The notes under the pieces were generated by a model. It had not been told where the DNA came from, did not search any database, and saw nothing but the letters and a program-made list of their open reading frames with translations. Shown one piece after another: positions 37,273 to 50,044 of a DNA stretch of 64,000 bases (positions within the stretch are counted from its first letter, which is position 1; each line of letters starts with the position of its first letter). The position numbers were made by a program, and so were the translations under genes. Source of the DNA: Buddleja alternifolia. Its lineage: Eukaryota; Streptophyta; Magnoliopsida; Lamiales; Scrophulariaceae. Location of the stretch: contig CM033393.1 of the NCBI GenBank assembly GCA_019426215.1, positions 48,052,645 to 48,116,644 of the forward strand, written 5' to 3'.

Positions 37273-37640
37273 ATTTTTACATTATTTTTAAATACAAAAT
37301 GAATCAGATATTATTGTAATTACATTGTTTTACCTTTTTTTTATGTTATTTTACATTACGTTATGTTATTTTACTTATATTGATGATAGAGATTTTTGCC
37401 AAATCCTATTCCTCAGTAAAGTTTATAGATTCATTAAACACTCCATACCAGGCGATGGTCGACGACGTCAGAGACTGCCAAGGTTTGAATTTTGGATCTC
37501 AGCGTCTTGTGTTTACGTCCCCACGGTGTTACAAAATAATGGAACAACGGGGTCGTGGACCCGTTTTCCACATCCGATGCTCAAGTCAGTGTTTCGTAAA
37601 GTTGAAAATGCAAAGAATAGAGTGTTTATTTGTATTTGTC

Positions 37641-37997
37641 CAGTGGTCGTAAACAATACCACCCTTTGTATGGCTGATTCAGTGTATCAAATCTTTCTGA
37701 CAGATCTGTTTAGTGGTCGTAAATAATATGACCTCTTTGTATGACCGATTCGATGTATCAAATCTTTCTGATGGATATGTTCAGTGGTCGTAAAGAGCAT
37801 GATCCCTTCGTCTAGTTGGTTTCAATGTATCAAATCTTTCTGACGCATCTATTCAGTGGTCATAAAGAGCACAACCCCTTTGTCTGGTTGGTTTCTATGT
37901 ATCAAATCTTTCTAACTGATCTGTTCAGTGGTAGTAAATAATATGACCTCTTTGTTTGGCTAGTTTCAATGTATCAAATATTTCTGACGGATTGTCT
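37641..37997. repeat. Five-copy minisatellite, about 71-bp unit
   Basis: Units begin at 37641, 37711, 37782, 37854 and 37926, each with AGTGGTCGTAAA early and TGTATCAAATCTTTCTGA later. Spacing is 70, 71, 72 and 72 bp. Confidence 0.85.
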
Positions 37998-38077
37998 TTT
38001 GATATATTCGTTAGAATTTGTCCCGCAAGTGGATCGACTTCTAGGCTAAATTCATAGAACTGAAAAGGACCTCTTGC

Positions 38078-38281
38078 CTAGTTGGTTAAAGTTGAGATCC
38101 CATAACCAAGAGGTTGTGGGTTCGACTCCCACTGATGTATGTGGGTGTTTTCTCTACTTATTTGGTAGTTAGTTTGTAATAGTTTATAGCTTATGATAGT
38201 ATTTGCTGATGATACTTACTTGTAATAGATTCTCTTGCAACCGATGTATTATGATGTTGTAATCGCTCCTTTCAAAAAAAA
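38078..38281 (+). mobile_element. tRNA-derived SINE with 15-bp target duplication
   Basis: The head CTAGTTGGTTAAAG is A-box-like, GGTTCGACTCC is a B box, and an A run ends it (38274-38281). It is flanked by perfect AAAAGGACCTCTTGC copies (38063-38077 and 38282-38296). Confidence 0.9.
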
Positions 38282-38798
38282 AAAAGGACCTCTTGCTGTA
38301 TCAGACCATTTGCCATAATAGATCTCTTTCCGACCTTTTATGGCTTTAGACCCCTTGTGACATCTTGCCGTATTAGACCTCTTACAACTTTAAATCCCTT
38401 TCAACATCGATCGTCGTATTTGATTTGTACATACATATGTTTTCTGATGTATCATCATATATATATATATAGTACATTACGGATTTATGATAGTCCAACA
38501 ATTTCTCAATGCACCTGTTTTCTCCATATTCAACTTTACATTCATTCTCAATGTCCTGGTAGCGTGGGCTTAAGTACCGGAAAAAGGATACATGTCAGTG
38601 CACCTATTTTCTTTTTCTTTTTCTTTGTTTCGGTTGCCGACACAGTTAACTACTAATTTGATTGAATTACTTACTAATTTTGAAAATCAATAAACGACAC
38701 TTAATGTATCTTATTGCATTTGAGAAAATCAGCACACAAAATACTTTCGTCCCGGCCGATTCTCATCAAAATAAATTAGATTTGTCCAAAATTAACAA

Positions 38799-40189
38799 GG
38801 ACAAATGTCACTTATAGTTCATAAAATATTATGTTTGTCTCATGTCCCTAAATAAAATTTGTTGTGCTACCGTCCCTAAAGTAATAATTTTATCTCACTT
38901 TAATTCTTTCCGGTGGAGATTGAACGAAAATTGAGTGAGTGTACTACACACGTTGGTCAACTAAGGCTTTCCTATTTCACTTTGCTCTCTTTTCTGAAAC
39001 TTTTGTCTCGTCCTTTTTTTGATTTTTTACATTTTTACTTTCTTACTAAGCGGGAACAACTTCATTTTGGTGCCCAAAAATACTTGGAATTGCCTCATTT
39101 TTTGTCTACCAAAAACCAAAAATTAACAAAAAATCATCACAAAAATGGCTAAAATTACATGGTATGGTTGAAACTTTGCCAAGCTAAGGTGTGCATGGAC
39201 CGATTCCAACCCTAGTTAGTTAAATACAGGACGAAAAAAATTTGTCATTTTTTACAGACGAGTATATTACGAAATTTTCTTGAAAGTTACGGTGAAAAAA
39301 TTGGCTAAAAATACGCGAATGGAGAATAAATAGATTCGTAGATGTACAAGTACAATACATATACAAATGAATCATTCGGGGGTAAAATTATGACTTAGGT
39401 TTATATGAATTTGAATGATATATTGCTTGTTCTTGATTTTATTTATAAAAATAATAGTTCATATGAGTTTCTAGTTGACAATAATTAATATTTGGATAGA
39501 CTATAGAAATTCGTAGGTTTTTAATTGTGTAATACTCAATTTTTGGATAAACTATTATTTCTATAAAATAAAAGCAATATATCATTCGAATTTATATACA
39601 AATAAGCGTATTTTCACTCCCGAATAATTCATTTGTATCCGTATTATACTCGTACATCTACGAATCTATTTATTTCCCATTAGCGTATTTTTAGCCGATT
39701 GTGTCACCGTAACTTTCAAGAAAATTTCGTAATGTACTCTTACGTAATAAATGACGACTTTTTCCCGTTCTGTATTTAGCTGACTAGGGTTGAAATCGAT
39801 CCATGAACACCTTAGCTTGGCCAAGTTTCAGTAATAGCATATAGCTGCAACCATTTTTTGTGAAGATTTTTTGTTTTTCAAGTTAATTTTTGGTTTTTGG
39901 TAGAGAAAAAATGAGGCAATTCCAAGCATTTGTGGGCTCCAAAATGAAGTTGTTCCAACTTTTTAGGAGATAAAAATGTAAAAAATAAAAACAAAAACCA
40001 AAGTGGGACGAAAATTTCAGAAAAGGGATCAAAGTGAAACATAAAAACCTTAGTGACTGGCGTGTGTAGTACACCGCTCAATTTCCGTTCAATCTCCACT
40101 GGAAAGGACTAAAATTAGATGGAATTATTAATTTAGGGATGATAGCGTAACAAACGTAATACTTTAGAGACTACAAGTGACATTTGTCC
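38799..40189. mobile_element. Foldback / long-TIR Mutator-like element (1.39 kb)
   Basis: Almost the whole element is a palindrome. The ends GGACAAATGTCACTT and AAGTGACATTTGTCC are inverted, and the arms stay alignable to near the centre (39420-39560). The flanking 9-mers AATTAACAA and AACTCACAA agree at 7 of 9. The mirror ORFs at 38913-39152 and 39878-40099 are the two arms read in opposite directions, not genes. Confidence 0.8.
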
Positions 40190-40198
40190 AACTCACAA

Positions 40199-42800
40199 CA
40201 TACAAATTATTTCTACTTGTCATTATTTTTGCATTGACTTTGATGTGTTACTAATCTGTTGAGTGATGTTGGACGTTAAAAAAAATAAAAAAAAATGTGT
40301 TACTATACTTATTAGGAGTATATGATTAGTTGAGTGCGACTGAACTGAAGCAGACTCGAAATGGTTGGATCCGGAAATGCTTCGACAAAGCATTGATTAC
40401 TAATTTAGCCTTCGCCTAATATTAGCAACTCTACCGAGTTACTGATTTAAGTACATTCGAACATTACTTTTTGTCTTAAGAATAAATTAAGTTTCGGATT
40501 TATGCTTGTTGGCTTTTGATGCAAGTCAAAACCTGTTTAATCTGAAGTGTGTTACGTACATAATCTTAGTGGGATAATTGATTAGTAGCTCAACGTTTTT
40601 GTTTTGTTTCAATAACAAGAAACATTACTAAAAGAGAAAAATTATGAGAGACATATTATGATCATGCAAATTATGCGACAAGACCTTTAGTCAGGAAAAT
40701 TCTAGTTCAAACTCTGTTTAGTCGAACTCAAGTATAATTCCAAAATGTATTAATTTTATATATTTGTCATGTGATTGATTATGATTTAGATCGAATTTGT
40801 AGGGTCGACCCTCTTCAGTAAGAGTTATGGGGTCTAACACGATTTGGGTCTTGCATGGTTTGTGTTGTACTTTAATTATAGATGTCTCTATAATGGTAGA
40901 GCACATGACTCATTGTGATCATGCCCACATGGAAGTGATCTACAACCATGATTTAGTATGGCATGGTCAGATTTAGCGTCAGGGATCAACTCGACCAAAG
41001 AAAACACCAGGATCCCGCTGATTGCGTGGTAATTTCCACACACGATAGGGGTACTTTGGTCTTATGGTATTTATGCCTAATTTATGCATGTCGATTTATA
41101 AAATAAATGGATTATACTTGGAATCAATCGAAACTAGAATTTTCTTACCTAGTGAAACCTTCACTAGAAAATTTGTTCATAGAATTGGATTAGTGGTCCA
41201 TTCATTTTGTACGAAAAAGAAAGTTATTAATATTCTTTGTCTTAGGTTGATGCGAATGGACTATACTAAGTGTGCTTCGTACAACTTGAGCTGTTAAACC
41301 TAATTGTTTTCTTCCCAAGTGGTCCAGCGATACTTAGAAGCAAGTGTTGTATATATATAGATATTTTTTGTCTTTTAAAAATTTGAGTAGAATCATGGGG
41401 ACCATAATATGCAACTAGGTACAACATGCTATATAGATTATGTAGATAGTACTAAAACAAATGCCTGAAAATCCTTAATCAATATGCTTTAAGTTGGGGA
41501 CCATAGTAAATTTATTGGGAGAATTAATATTAAAGAAATAAAATATTCTAATAAAGGACTGTGAGCAGGCGATAACAACTTTTAATCGTTAACTTTATTG
41601 AGTAGAGATAGACAGATACTGATTTCATTATATTTTTCAAAAGAGACAAATTCCGTAAATCACTGAAAGTATTCAAGTATTATAGGATCACATCTTATCT
41701 TGTTTCCGGAAAACGATGTTGTAGTAGTGCTAGTGATGCGGGAACACATGCGAGCATGCATGTTTGATAAGTAGCCAAATTGAATTTGTTAACGACAAAA
41801 TTTAAGAAATATTTTTGGACATCAATCTTAATAGAATTTATTTTTCCATTTGTATTTGGAAATTATATGTCAAAACCTATCGAAATGCATATAATTGGAA
41901 TTGACCAAAATACCCCTCACAAGAATACTTGCCATTGATGGAAATGTGCATCCTTTCACGCACTAAATTTGGAAGCACATTCTGAAGATGATTATTTAAT
42001 TAGGAAATTCACGTGGGAAGTGGGCTATCCAAGTTGCATAAAATAAGTGAAGGTATTTATTTAATTTTTCTTCCTTACAACATTGCACCAAAATCTTGAT
42101 GATTGGCTAAATGAGGTATCACTTGAGAATTTTCAGAATTGGTCTAATTATAGAAACTATTTGTCTTTCTTTACACCCAACCTGACTATTTTATTTTATT
42201 TTTAATTTATGGTGAAATGATTAGAAATTCAGAGGCCAATTAAAAGTCTTTTAAATATGGTTTCTGTTGTTCTGCTGTTCCAGAATATATAGCAGAGATG
42301 ATGTGAGAAATCATATGGTGTTCCTCATGCTTTCTTTCTTAGAGCAAAGTCTTTGTGTATAAATCTATTTTTTTGAGTGGTTTTAGATTGTTTTGGGAGT
42401 TCAAAATTGTAATATAATTATAATTATCTGTATATGAATTATGATAGATTTTGTGTGAATTCCACTTACATAAATAATTGTAAATTGTGATTATTTTGAA
42501 TTTCAAAATTCCAAAATCTCCCAAGATGCACTCTTTACGTTGTGTCCGAATAAAATGACCCTGGTTTTCAAATTAGGGTACGAACCTGAGTTTTATATTC
42601 GGGGGTGAATACGGAAAAATGAGGGAAAATCTTGATATTTTTTGGTTATGGAGGGCAAAATTTCAAAATAAAAACTTAAAGCTTAAAAAAATAATTTTTC
42701 GGAAGTTAATGAGGGCGATTGCCACCATTAGCACCCCGGCTCCATCTCTCCTTCGAATGCAAGGTTTTGCGTTAGTATGATTGGTTCGCCGCAATAAGAT
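40199..42800. other. Intergenic DNA, no gene seen
   Basis: A moderately AT-rich stretch between FUL and SEP. Short ORFs at 40718-40906 and 41064-41297 have no recognisable domain. No repeat was assigned. Confidence 0.5.
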
Positions 42801-42803
42801 ATA

Positions 42804-43472
42804 GGAAAAATTACTAAAAACACCCTAAAATAAATTTTATATGCAAAAAATTCATGAAAATATTTTTCAATCTCAAAAACCCATTTTACAAATTTTTCAT
42901 TCGAAAAAACCCAAAAGATAAGATTAAAAAAAAAATTGGATTAAATTACGGGAATTGATGTTGGAGCTCCAAAAATTACTATTGGAGCTCCACTTTTCAC
43001 TATTTTCATTAAGAAATTTGTATTCAATAGTGGAGTGTCAATAACATAAATGGAGTGCTAATATCATTTACCATAAATTACCCTTAGTTTCTTGAGTTAA
43101 GAATTGATCAATCAATTTTTTTTTTCAAAAAATTTTCTTTTGGGAATCTTCATATTGATAAATTGTATAAGATGATACAATTACATAATTTTTTTTATTT
43201 TAACATGGTAATTTATCCAAAAATAACCTATCTAATTTTTTTAAAAAAAATTAAAATCAAAATCATAATCAATATTTACCGTCAATACAAAAGTTCTAAA
43301 TAAGTAAATTTCTTTACAAAAGTACAATTGATTAATTTTTCATTTGGAAAACTAAGGGCAATTAAGTCCATAATTTTTAATGAAAAGTTGGTGAACTGAC
43401 TTTTTTGGATTGAAAATTTTTATCATGAATTTTTTCGAATAAAAGTTTATTTTAAGGGTTTTTTAGTAAATG
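42804..43472. mobile_element. Small TIR element (about 670 bp)
   Basis: TTACTAAAAACACCCTAAAA at the left mirrors the right end TTTTAAGGGTTTTTTAGTAA, and the inverted match runs about 70 bp. No coding capacity. Confidence 0.6.
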
Positions 43473-43859
43473 GTTTGGCCAAGGACCTAAAAAAATAGAA
43501 TAATAAGATGGCATGGAAACTTATAGTTAAATAGTTATTAGATCTAATTTCAAAAACAATATCTTATAGTATTTAAAAAAAATGGAATTATGGAGCTTAC
43601 ATAGATTTTAGTTATGAAATATTGTGATGCCTACTGTGGAGCTTCATTTTTATTTCCATACGCTCCATTTTCAGTTCTCTTTAATTGTTATGCAAACTTT
43701 GTCATAGTCACAAACTCTTGATTAGCCATATATAATATTATAATTATAAGTTGTAAAACCAACTAAATAACTAAAGTTAATTCCTTTTTCCAGATACAAA
43801 AAATCTAAAAATTACCTTCAAACTTGATATGGTAAAATATGAATTCTCCAAAACACTAA

Positions 43860-45139
43860 GGGTCTGTTTGACACGTTTTTGTTTTCGTAGTTCTGCAAAA
43901 TAATTTTGTAGAACAGTTCTGTAGAACACTTTTTGAAGAATAAAATTTGTTGAAAACCTGTTTGGCCCACTATTTTGCAGAATATATGTTCTCTGAAAAT
44001 GCATTTGGATGAATCTGTTTTGCAGTGAAGAAAACACAAAAACACGTTTGGATGAACCTATTTTTAGGTGTAACATATATATTATTCAAATAAATTCAAA
44101 ATATTAATTCAATAAAAAAACAAAAAAGAAAAAGAAAAGGAAGAATTCAAAAAGATCTGAAAGAAAACCAGTTTCATATTTTTGAAGTAAACCCTTCTTC
44201 GTCTCACAATCTAATCTGAAAAAGTCCCTTTCATTTAAAATGTGGGATCTTGCGCGAGTCAGTAGCTATTACCAGATCTGAACCAACATTTTCATTCTTC
44301 TTTGCCGTGCGAACAGAGAGTTTCGAACCAGTTCTTGGTAAGGAAGTATTTTCATACTTCCAAATTTACTGGCCAAAATCTACTTTAATGCTTCAATGGT
44401 GGAACCGTGGAAGAGGATGTGGGTGAAGAGAGGTAAGGGCTTTTTTATTTCCTCATCCAAAACGCATCAGTTTGTTTTGCAAAAGGATGAGTGTGGGTGT
44501 GTGGGTGTGGAGAAGATGACTGTTCATCTTCTTCAAAAAGATGACTGCCATTTTTATTATTATTATTTAATTAATATTTTGAATTAATTAAAATATTTGA
44601 AATGTTTGAAATATTTGGAGATAAGTGCACAGTAATTGACACTCCGTGTTTTGGACATTCTGTCAATTTTTGACTTGGGTGACTCAGAATTCTGCAAAAC
44701 ACCTAAAAGCTGTTCTCCAAAATCGTCTCTTGAGTGACTCAAAATTCTGCAAAACAGGTATTTGAAAACACTCAAACAAACATGTTTTTCCATTTTTTAT
44801 TCCCGAAAAACGCCAAGAGAAGCCAAAAATAGGGATGTAAACGAGCCGAGCTCGAGCCGAGCCTAGCAAATTTGTCAGGCTCGAGCTCGAGCCAGGCTCG
44901 CGAGCTCAAGCTTGAATTGGGCTCGCGAGCCTAGTAATTATAATATATAATTAATATTTAATATATAAAAATATATATATAAAATTATGAAAAAGCTCGC
45001 GAGCCGGGCTCGCGAGCTTTTTGCAGATACGTTTAGGCTCGAGCTCGAATAGAGCTCGAGTCGAGCCGGCTCGCCAGGCTCGCGAGCCGGCTCGGCTCAA
45101 TTTACATCCCTAGCCAAAAACAGCCAACCAAACAGGTCC
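43860..45139. mobile_element. Non-autonomous TIR element hosting a nested MITE
   Basis: The left tip GGGTCTGTTTGACACG and the reverse of the right tip (GGACCTGTTTGG) are inverted. Interior ends carry repeated TTCTGCAAAAC/GTTCTGTAGAAC motifs. It is interrupted at 44830 by another element. Confidence 0.55.
44830..45112. mobile_element. Nested hAT MITE with CTCGAG arrays (283 bp)
   Basis: Ends TAGGGATGTAAACGAGCCGAG and CGGCTCAATTTACATCCCTA are inverted. A perfect 8-bp target duplication GCCAAAAA lies at 44822-44829 and 45113-45120. The subterminal parts are arrays of GAGCTCGAG / GCTCGCGAG motifs. Confidence 0.9.
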
Positions 45140-45140
45140 T

Positions 45141-45650
45141 AAATTCTTTTGTGTTTTTGTATTCGAGAGCCCATAAAATATGGGCTCATACGACCGATAG
45201 ACTTCAAATAATGAAAAGCCGGATAACCTACAAGGCGTACATCCAAGCCATAGCCAAACAATGCCTAAGTGTTTGACCCGGGACTTAAGGTTGAACACCT
45301 CTAAGGTATTTGATTGAAGCTCAAGCCGGATACTTGGATGTGCTCAAATCGAGACTTGGCCCAGATGATCAGTGTGAACTTTACCCTGACGTGACTTTAT
45401 TAGAGCAACGTGCCCATGACGTGGGCGGTTATTCTACAGCCATGACCCGATATCTACTAAGAATAAGTTGGAGCAGCGCACGAAGACCAGAGGATTCTTC
45501 AACTATAAAAATCAAGTAGACGAGTAGAATTAAGACTTTCGGCAAATTGAAGCATTTTTACTTAGTAAATTCTATTCTCGTGTTCTAAGCAATAAATTGA
45601 ATTCTTCTGGTTTATTGCATATTTTTACTTGTTTTCTCGAAATCAAAGTT
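45141..45650. other. Unassigned moderately GC-rich segment, possibly an LTR relic
   Basis: Contains a TATA-like ACTATAAAAATCAAG (about 45502) and a poly-A signal-like CAATAAATTGAATTC downstream (about 45590), as in an LTR. LTR tips and a target duplication were not found. The 69-codon ORF here matches nothing I recognise. Confidence 0.3.
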
Positions 45651-46242
45651 AACTATACATGACTATACCAAATAAATCTAGAACTTAACATATATATACG
45701 TATTATAATTATATTTTGGTATATTTATTTATTACTTTATTGTATATGCATAAGACTGCTAGGCCTTTCAAAGCCCAGAATTGTTACTCCCTAACTAAGT
45801 ATATTTAAAAGTTCAGCCCAAAACTACATGACATTCCATTACATAGTCGATAATCCATTAGTTGGATTTGGGCCTAGTTCCCAAGTGTGCTGATCCAATC
45901 CAGCTATGTTCTAACATAGAATCAATGTAGTTTCAAGTTATGAATTTTCTATCCTTGTTTCGAGTGTTATAGGGTCTATGTGACCTAGGCCTGTCCATCG
46001 GTTCGGTTCGGTTGAAAACCGAACTGAAAATTCGGTTTACCGAAAATGCAAACCGAAAACCGAACCGAAAAAGTTCGGTTCGGTTTTCGGTTAACCGAAA
46101 TTTGCTTCAAAATTAAAAAAACATTTTTTGCTAAAAACATTTCGGTTTTCGGTTATAACCGAAAAAACCGAAATTCGGTTTTCGGTTTTTCGGTTTTTGG
46201 TTATAACCGGAAAAAAAAATGAAATTTTAACAACCAGGAAGG

Positions 46243-46346
46243 CAGGAACTAATGTATTAGGCCTAATGTATATTGCTTAATTCTAAGCTTGACTCAGGAA
46301 CTAATGTATTAGGCCTAATGTATATTGCTTAATTCTAAGCTTGACA
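46243..46346. repeat. Perfect 52-bp tandem duplication inside the hAT element
   Basis: The unit beginning CAGGAACTAATGTATTAGG at 46243 recurs at 46295. Confidence 0.9.
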
Positions 46347-47032
46347 CCACGCCATTCGGTTAAAATGGGATAAACTACTAGATATCATTATCTAAGCTTT
46401 AGCTTTAACTTTTAAGCAATATATATTAGTTTGGAATTGTAATATGATCCACTGGATACATGGACTTTCATTGACTTTATATATATATATATATAAAGTA
46501 TTAAGAACAATTAGATTCTTTAACATTAAAATAAATGACAATCCACGATCAAAAGGAACGAAACGATGCATGATCAATTCCATCGAATCCAAAATCCATC
46601 GAAACATAATTCCATCAAATCCAAAATCAAAATGAACAATTCGAGGGCCGACAATACATAATTTCATCAAATTCAAATCAGAATGAACAAATTAAAATCA
46701 CAACGAGTCATTAGTCAATCAAATAGTCAACATAAATAAAATCGAAACATGATTCACTCCTAAAACACCAAACAGTCGAACACCAAGAGCAAGCCGGCAT
46801 GACTTCTTCAATTCTTTATAAATAGGCGATGACTGCAAAAATACAAAAATTAGTATTACAAACAACAATGCAACACAAAAATCATTTGAAATAACACATA
46901 AAGAAATTTAAAAAATAAAACTATCTTATCACTCGTGAAATTTTCACAAGCCAATGATGTTTGACTCCACGCCAATGGTTGAGCTCATATCTATAAGCAT
47001 TAAAATTTAAACATATTATAAGAACAATATGC

Positions 47033-49151
47033 TTAAAAACATGAAATTGAAACATATTTAAGCATAACTTGTTCAAGTATTTTAAGAGACTCAAAACACT
47101 CCTCAATGGGAGGCACTGGAGAATGGCGAAGCCAATCCTGACTACAAATTAGAGCCTGTGCCCTCCAGTACTAAAAACAGACTCTGAAGCAACAGTCGAT
47201 ATAGGCATGGCAAGCAAATCACGAGCTACTCTAGATAAAATAGGAAATCTAGGGCTATGCACTCTCCACCAATCAAGAAGAACAAATCCAGAAGCTTCAC
47301 ACTCCATCGCTTCTTGCAAATACGTATCTAGCTCTGATTCTTTTGAATTTCCACTCTTTGATCTCAACTGTTGTATTTTCAGTCGTTTAGCCTTTATAAA
47401 TTTGTTTTCGCAGTCAAAGTCGGACTCACTTGTCATTGAGGACACACTTGAAGAAGAATGTGATGAAGTTGGAGTTGCAGGAGAATACATGTTCTTGTAC
47501 TCCTCATATAGTTCATAAAGAGCATTCGTTGCAAGGTTCCCCATTTTCTCTCCTCGCTCATCATCATACATGCTCCTCAAAAGAAGATCCACATACTGGA
47601 ATTTTTTACGGGGGTCAAGTATAACAGTAACATATAACATTATGTTCATTTTGCCTCCACTTAGACTTCCCAATATTTATCGAATTTCAGCCTCATTCTT
47701 TTTGCCATTTCTTTTAACTCCACATCATCACAATCTAACCACCCCTTTAAGAGATCGTCCATATCGCTTATTTCATCCATGAAATTGCTAGATGTCACAT
47801 AAGAAGTACCGGATACTCGAAGAGTGAGGGTATAGAAGTTTCGCAGTACTTTCACCAAACGTTCGACGACGGACTAATCATGTCCCGTAGGAAAACCTAT
47901 AGTTCCATAGGTCCTGATAGCCCTAAAATCAGAACGAAGGTCAGAATCAGACATCTCATATCTATCGAATACATCTCGAAAAATGATTGCAGTTTCTAGC
48001 ATCAAGAAAGTAGAATTCCATCTAGTTGCGACATCAAGACACAATGATTTCTTACTTTCCACTTTTTCTTCAAGAACAAAACCATTGAACTTTTTCACTC
48101 TAATAGGCGATTGTCTGACATACCTTACAACAGCACGAACACGCTCAACCGATTGATTAACCTCTCTTAATCCATCTCTCACAACAAGATTTATAATATG
48201 AGCAACACATCTCATATGCAAATATTTTCCACCCAATATAGCGTTCCCCCAATTGACAAATCGTCTTCTCAAGTAACTCACAGCAGTGTCATTAGCAGAA
48301 GCATTATCCACCGTAATTGCAAAAATTTTGTTAATTCCCCAATCAAGTAAACATTTCTCGATCAAAAGCCCCATTTCATCACCTTTATGACTAGGACAAG
48401 GGATGAAATTTAGAATAACCTTACGCATTTTCCAATCGTCAGCAATATAATGTCCAGTCAAACATAGATAAGTGATATTTTGATTAGAACTCCATGTATC
48501 CGTGGTCAATGAAAGTCTTTGCCCAGACCGAGTTAAGTAATTTTTCAACTTCTGTTTCTCATCAAAATAAAGCTTATAAACATCTCTTGTTACAGTTGAT
48601 CTTGATGGCATAGGAAAAGTTGGGCATGCAACAGTTAATAAATTCCTCAATACTTCTTTTTCCACAGAACAAAACGGCATTTCATCGACAACTAACATGT
48701 GAGCTACAACTTCTCTAAGAGATTCATGGTCAACTTTCCGACTCGACGTCACCTCTCTGTCCCCCGTTCCACTTCGACAATAACTTAGAATTGTATTATC
48801 TCCAACATTAAGATTATTAGGATTTTTTCTACAACCTTTCAAATGACTATGCAATGCAGAAGTTCCATTTTTTGTCGTACTAGCCGCATACGATTTATCA
48901 CAATGTTTACATTTAGCTTTACGCTTACCTTCATTGTCAAAGTAGACAATAAAGTCCTTCCATACGCCGGATCTTTTCTCCATTGGTTTTCTAGGTGGCG
49001 GGTCATTGTTTAATTCCTCTTCCTCTTGAATATCCGAAAGATGATCTAATCCAATATTTTCTTCTTGAGGCGCTTCAGGCGGAGTTGAAGTAGGAATTGA
49101 TGGAGATGGAGTGTCCAATGGGGAACTCGAATTAGCTCTTTCACTTTCCAT
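47033..49151 (-). pseudogene. hAT (BED zinc finger) transposase, three lesions
   Basis: Starts at 49151. After an acidic, Pro-rich leader comes a BED finger (WKDFIVYF ... CKHC ... HLKGC, about residues 60-107), then the RNase H-like core with LTTDTWSSNQN and ITVDNASAND, and finally the hAT dimerisation domain (WWRVHSPRFPILSRVARDLL ... ISTVASESVFS). Lesions are a TAG within the core near 47874-47876, a one-base shift near 47665, and a small deletion near 47150 just after the STGG motif; readable sequence continues in another frame to a TAA at 47033-47035. It belongs to the RICESLEEPER/DAYSLEEPER-like group. The repaired protein is not written out. Confidence 0.92.
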
Positions 49152-49329
49152 GTCTTTCTGAAAAATTTAAATAATTTACATCACTTAACACTTATAGTCA
49201 TATATCATTATGGAAGACATACAAATTGTAAAACACACAATAATTTTATTACATCACTTAACACTTATAGTCATATATCATTATGCAAAACATACAAATT
49301 AACAATATATCCAATAAGATTATGCATTT

Positions 49330-49550
49330 AGTAAACATTTCAATTTATCACACAATTTATAATACAATTTATCACACAATTTATCCAATAAATCTGCCCA
49401 TTGATGGTTCCCCTACAATTTATCATACAATTTATCACACAATTTATCACACAATTTATCCAATAAATCTGCCCATTCATGGTTCCCCTTCAATTTATCA
49501 CACAATTTATCATACAAGAACAAAATCCCCTTCATTTATCACACAATTTG
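49330..49550. repeat. Minisatellite of CACACAATTTAT units in the hAT 5' region
   Basis: Twelve-base units CACACAATTTAT / CATACAATTTAT are clustered. A larger block including AATAAATCTGCCCATT and GGTTCCCC is present twice (about 49388 and 49460). Confidence 0.8.
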
Positions 49551-50044
49551 ATAAATTGATAAATTAGGGTTGGGAAATTGCAAAGGGGACAAGGGGTTAT
49601 GGAATCTTACCTGCGGCGTCGGAGTCGAAGTCGGACGGCGGCGAGCTGCTGGCGACTGGAGTCAGCGGCGACTGGAATCGGCGGCGACTGGAGACGGGCA
49701 GAGAGTGAGAGAGCTGTGACTTTGTGAGAGATGGGAAGAGAGTAGAGACGGGCAGAGAGTGAGAGAGATTTACAAGTTGTGAGGGGCTGAAATGTGTGGT
49801 ATTAGTGGGGGGCTGAAATGTAATATACTAATATTATATTATTACATATATTATATAATAAAATATATTAAAATAGATTTAAAAAATAATTCGGTTTTCG
49901 GTTTGGTTTGGTTAACCGAACCGTAAAACCGAAAACCGAATTTTCCAAAAAAAAAAACCGAAAATCGAACCGAAATTTCGGTTTTCGGTCCGGTTCGGGC
50001 GGTTAACCGAATTTCCGGTTTTTTTGGACACCCCTAATGTGACC

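Larger units (their letters stand above)
45986..50036 (-). mobile_element. Complete hAT DNA transposon, transposase broken (4.05 kb)
   Basis: A perfect 8-bp target duplication ATGTGACC flanks the element (45978-45985 and 50037-50044). The tips TAGGCCTGTCCA and TAGGGGTGTCCA (reverse of the right end) form the short TIR. Both subterminal zones (45993-46210 and 49885-50030) are dense arrays of CGGTTTTCGGTT-type motifs in both orientations, presumably transposase binding sites. The body codes for a BED-finger hAT transposase on the minus strand. Confidence 0.95.

Noticed and set aside
37641..37997. CRISPR-like array
   Set aside because: Units are contiguous and diverged with no unique spacers, and the genome is a plant; it is a minisatellite.
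38913..40099. Mirror-image ORFs of 79 and 73 codons with nearly the same protein start
   Set aside because: They are the two arms of the foldback element read in opposite directions; no domain and no splice structure.
45310..45519. 69-codon ORF in a GC-richer segment
   Set aside because: No known domain; the segment looks more like an LTR relic than a gene.
47207..47782. Plus-strand ORFs over the transposase
   Set aside because: Shadows of the minus-strand hAT coding region.
49330..49550. CRISPR-like short repeats CACACAATTTAT
   Set aside because: Units are tandem without spacers and lie inside a transposon; simple minisatellite.
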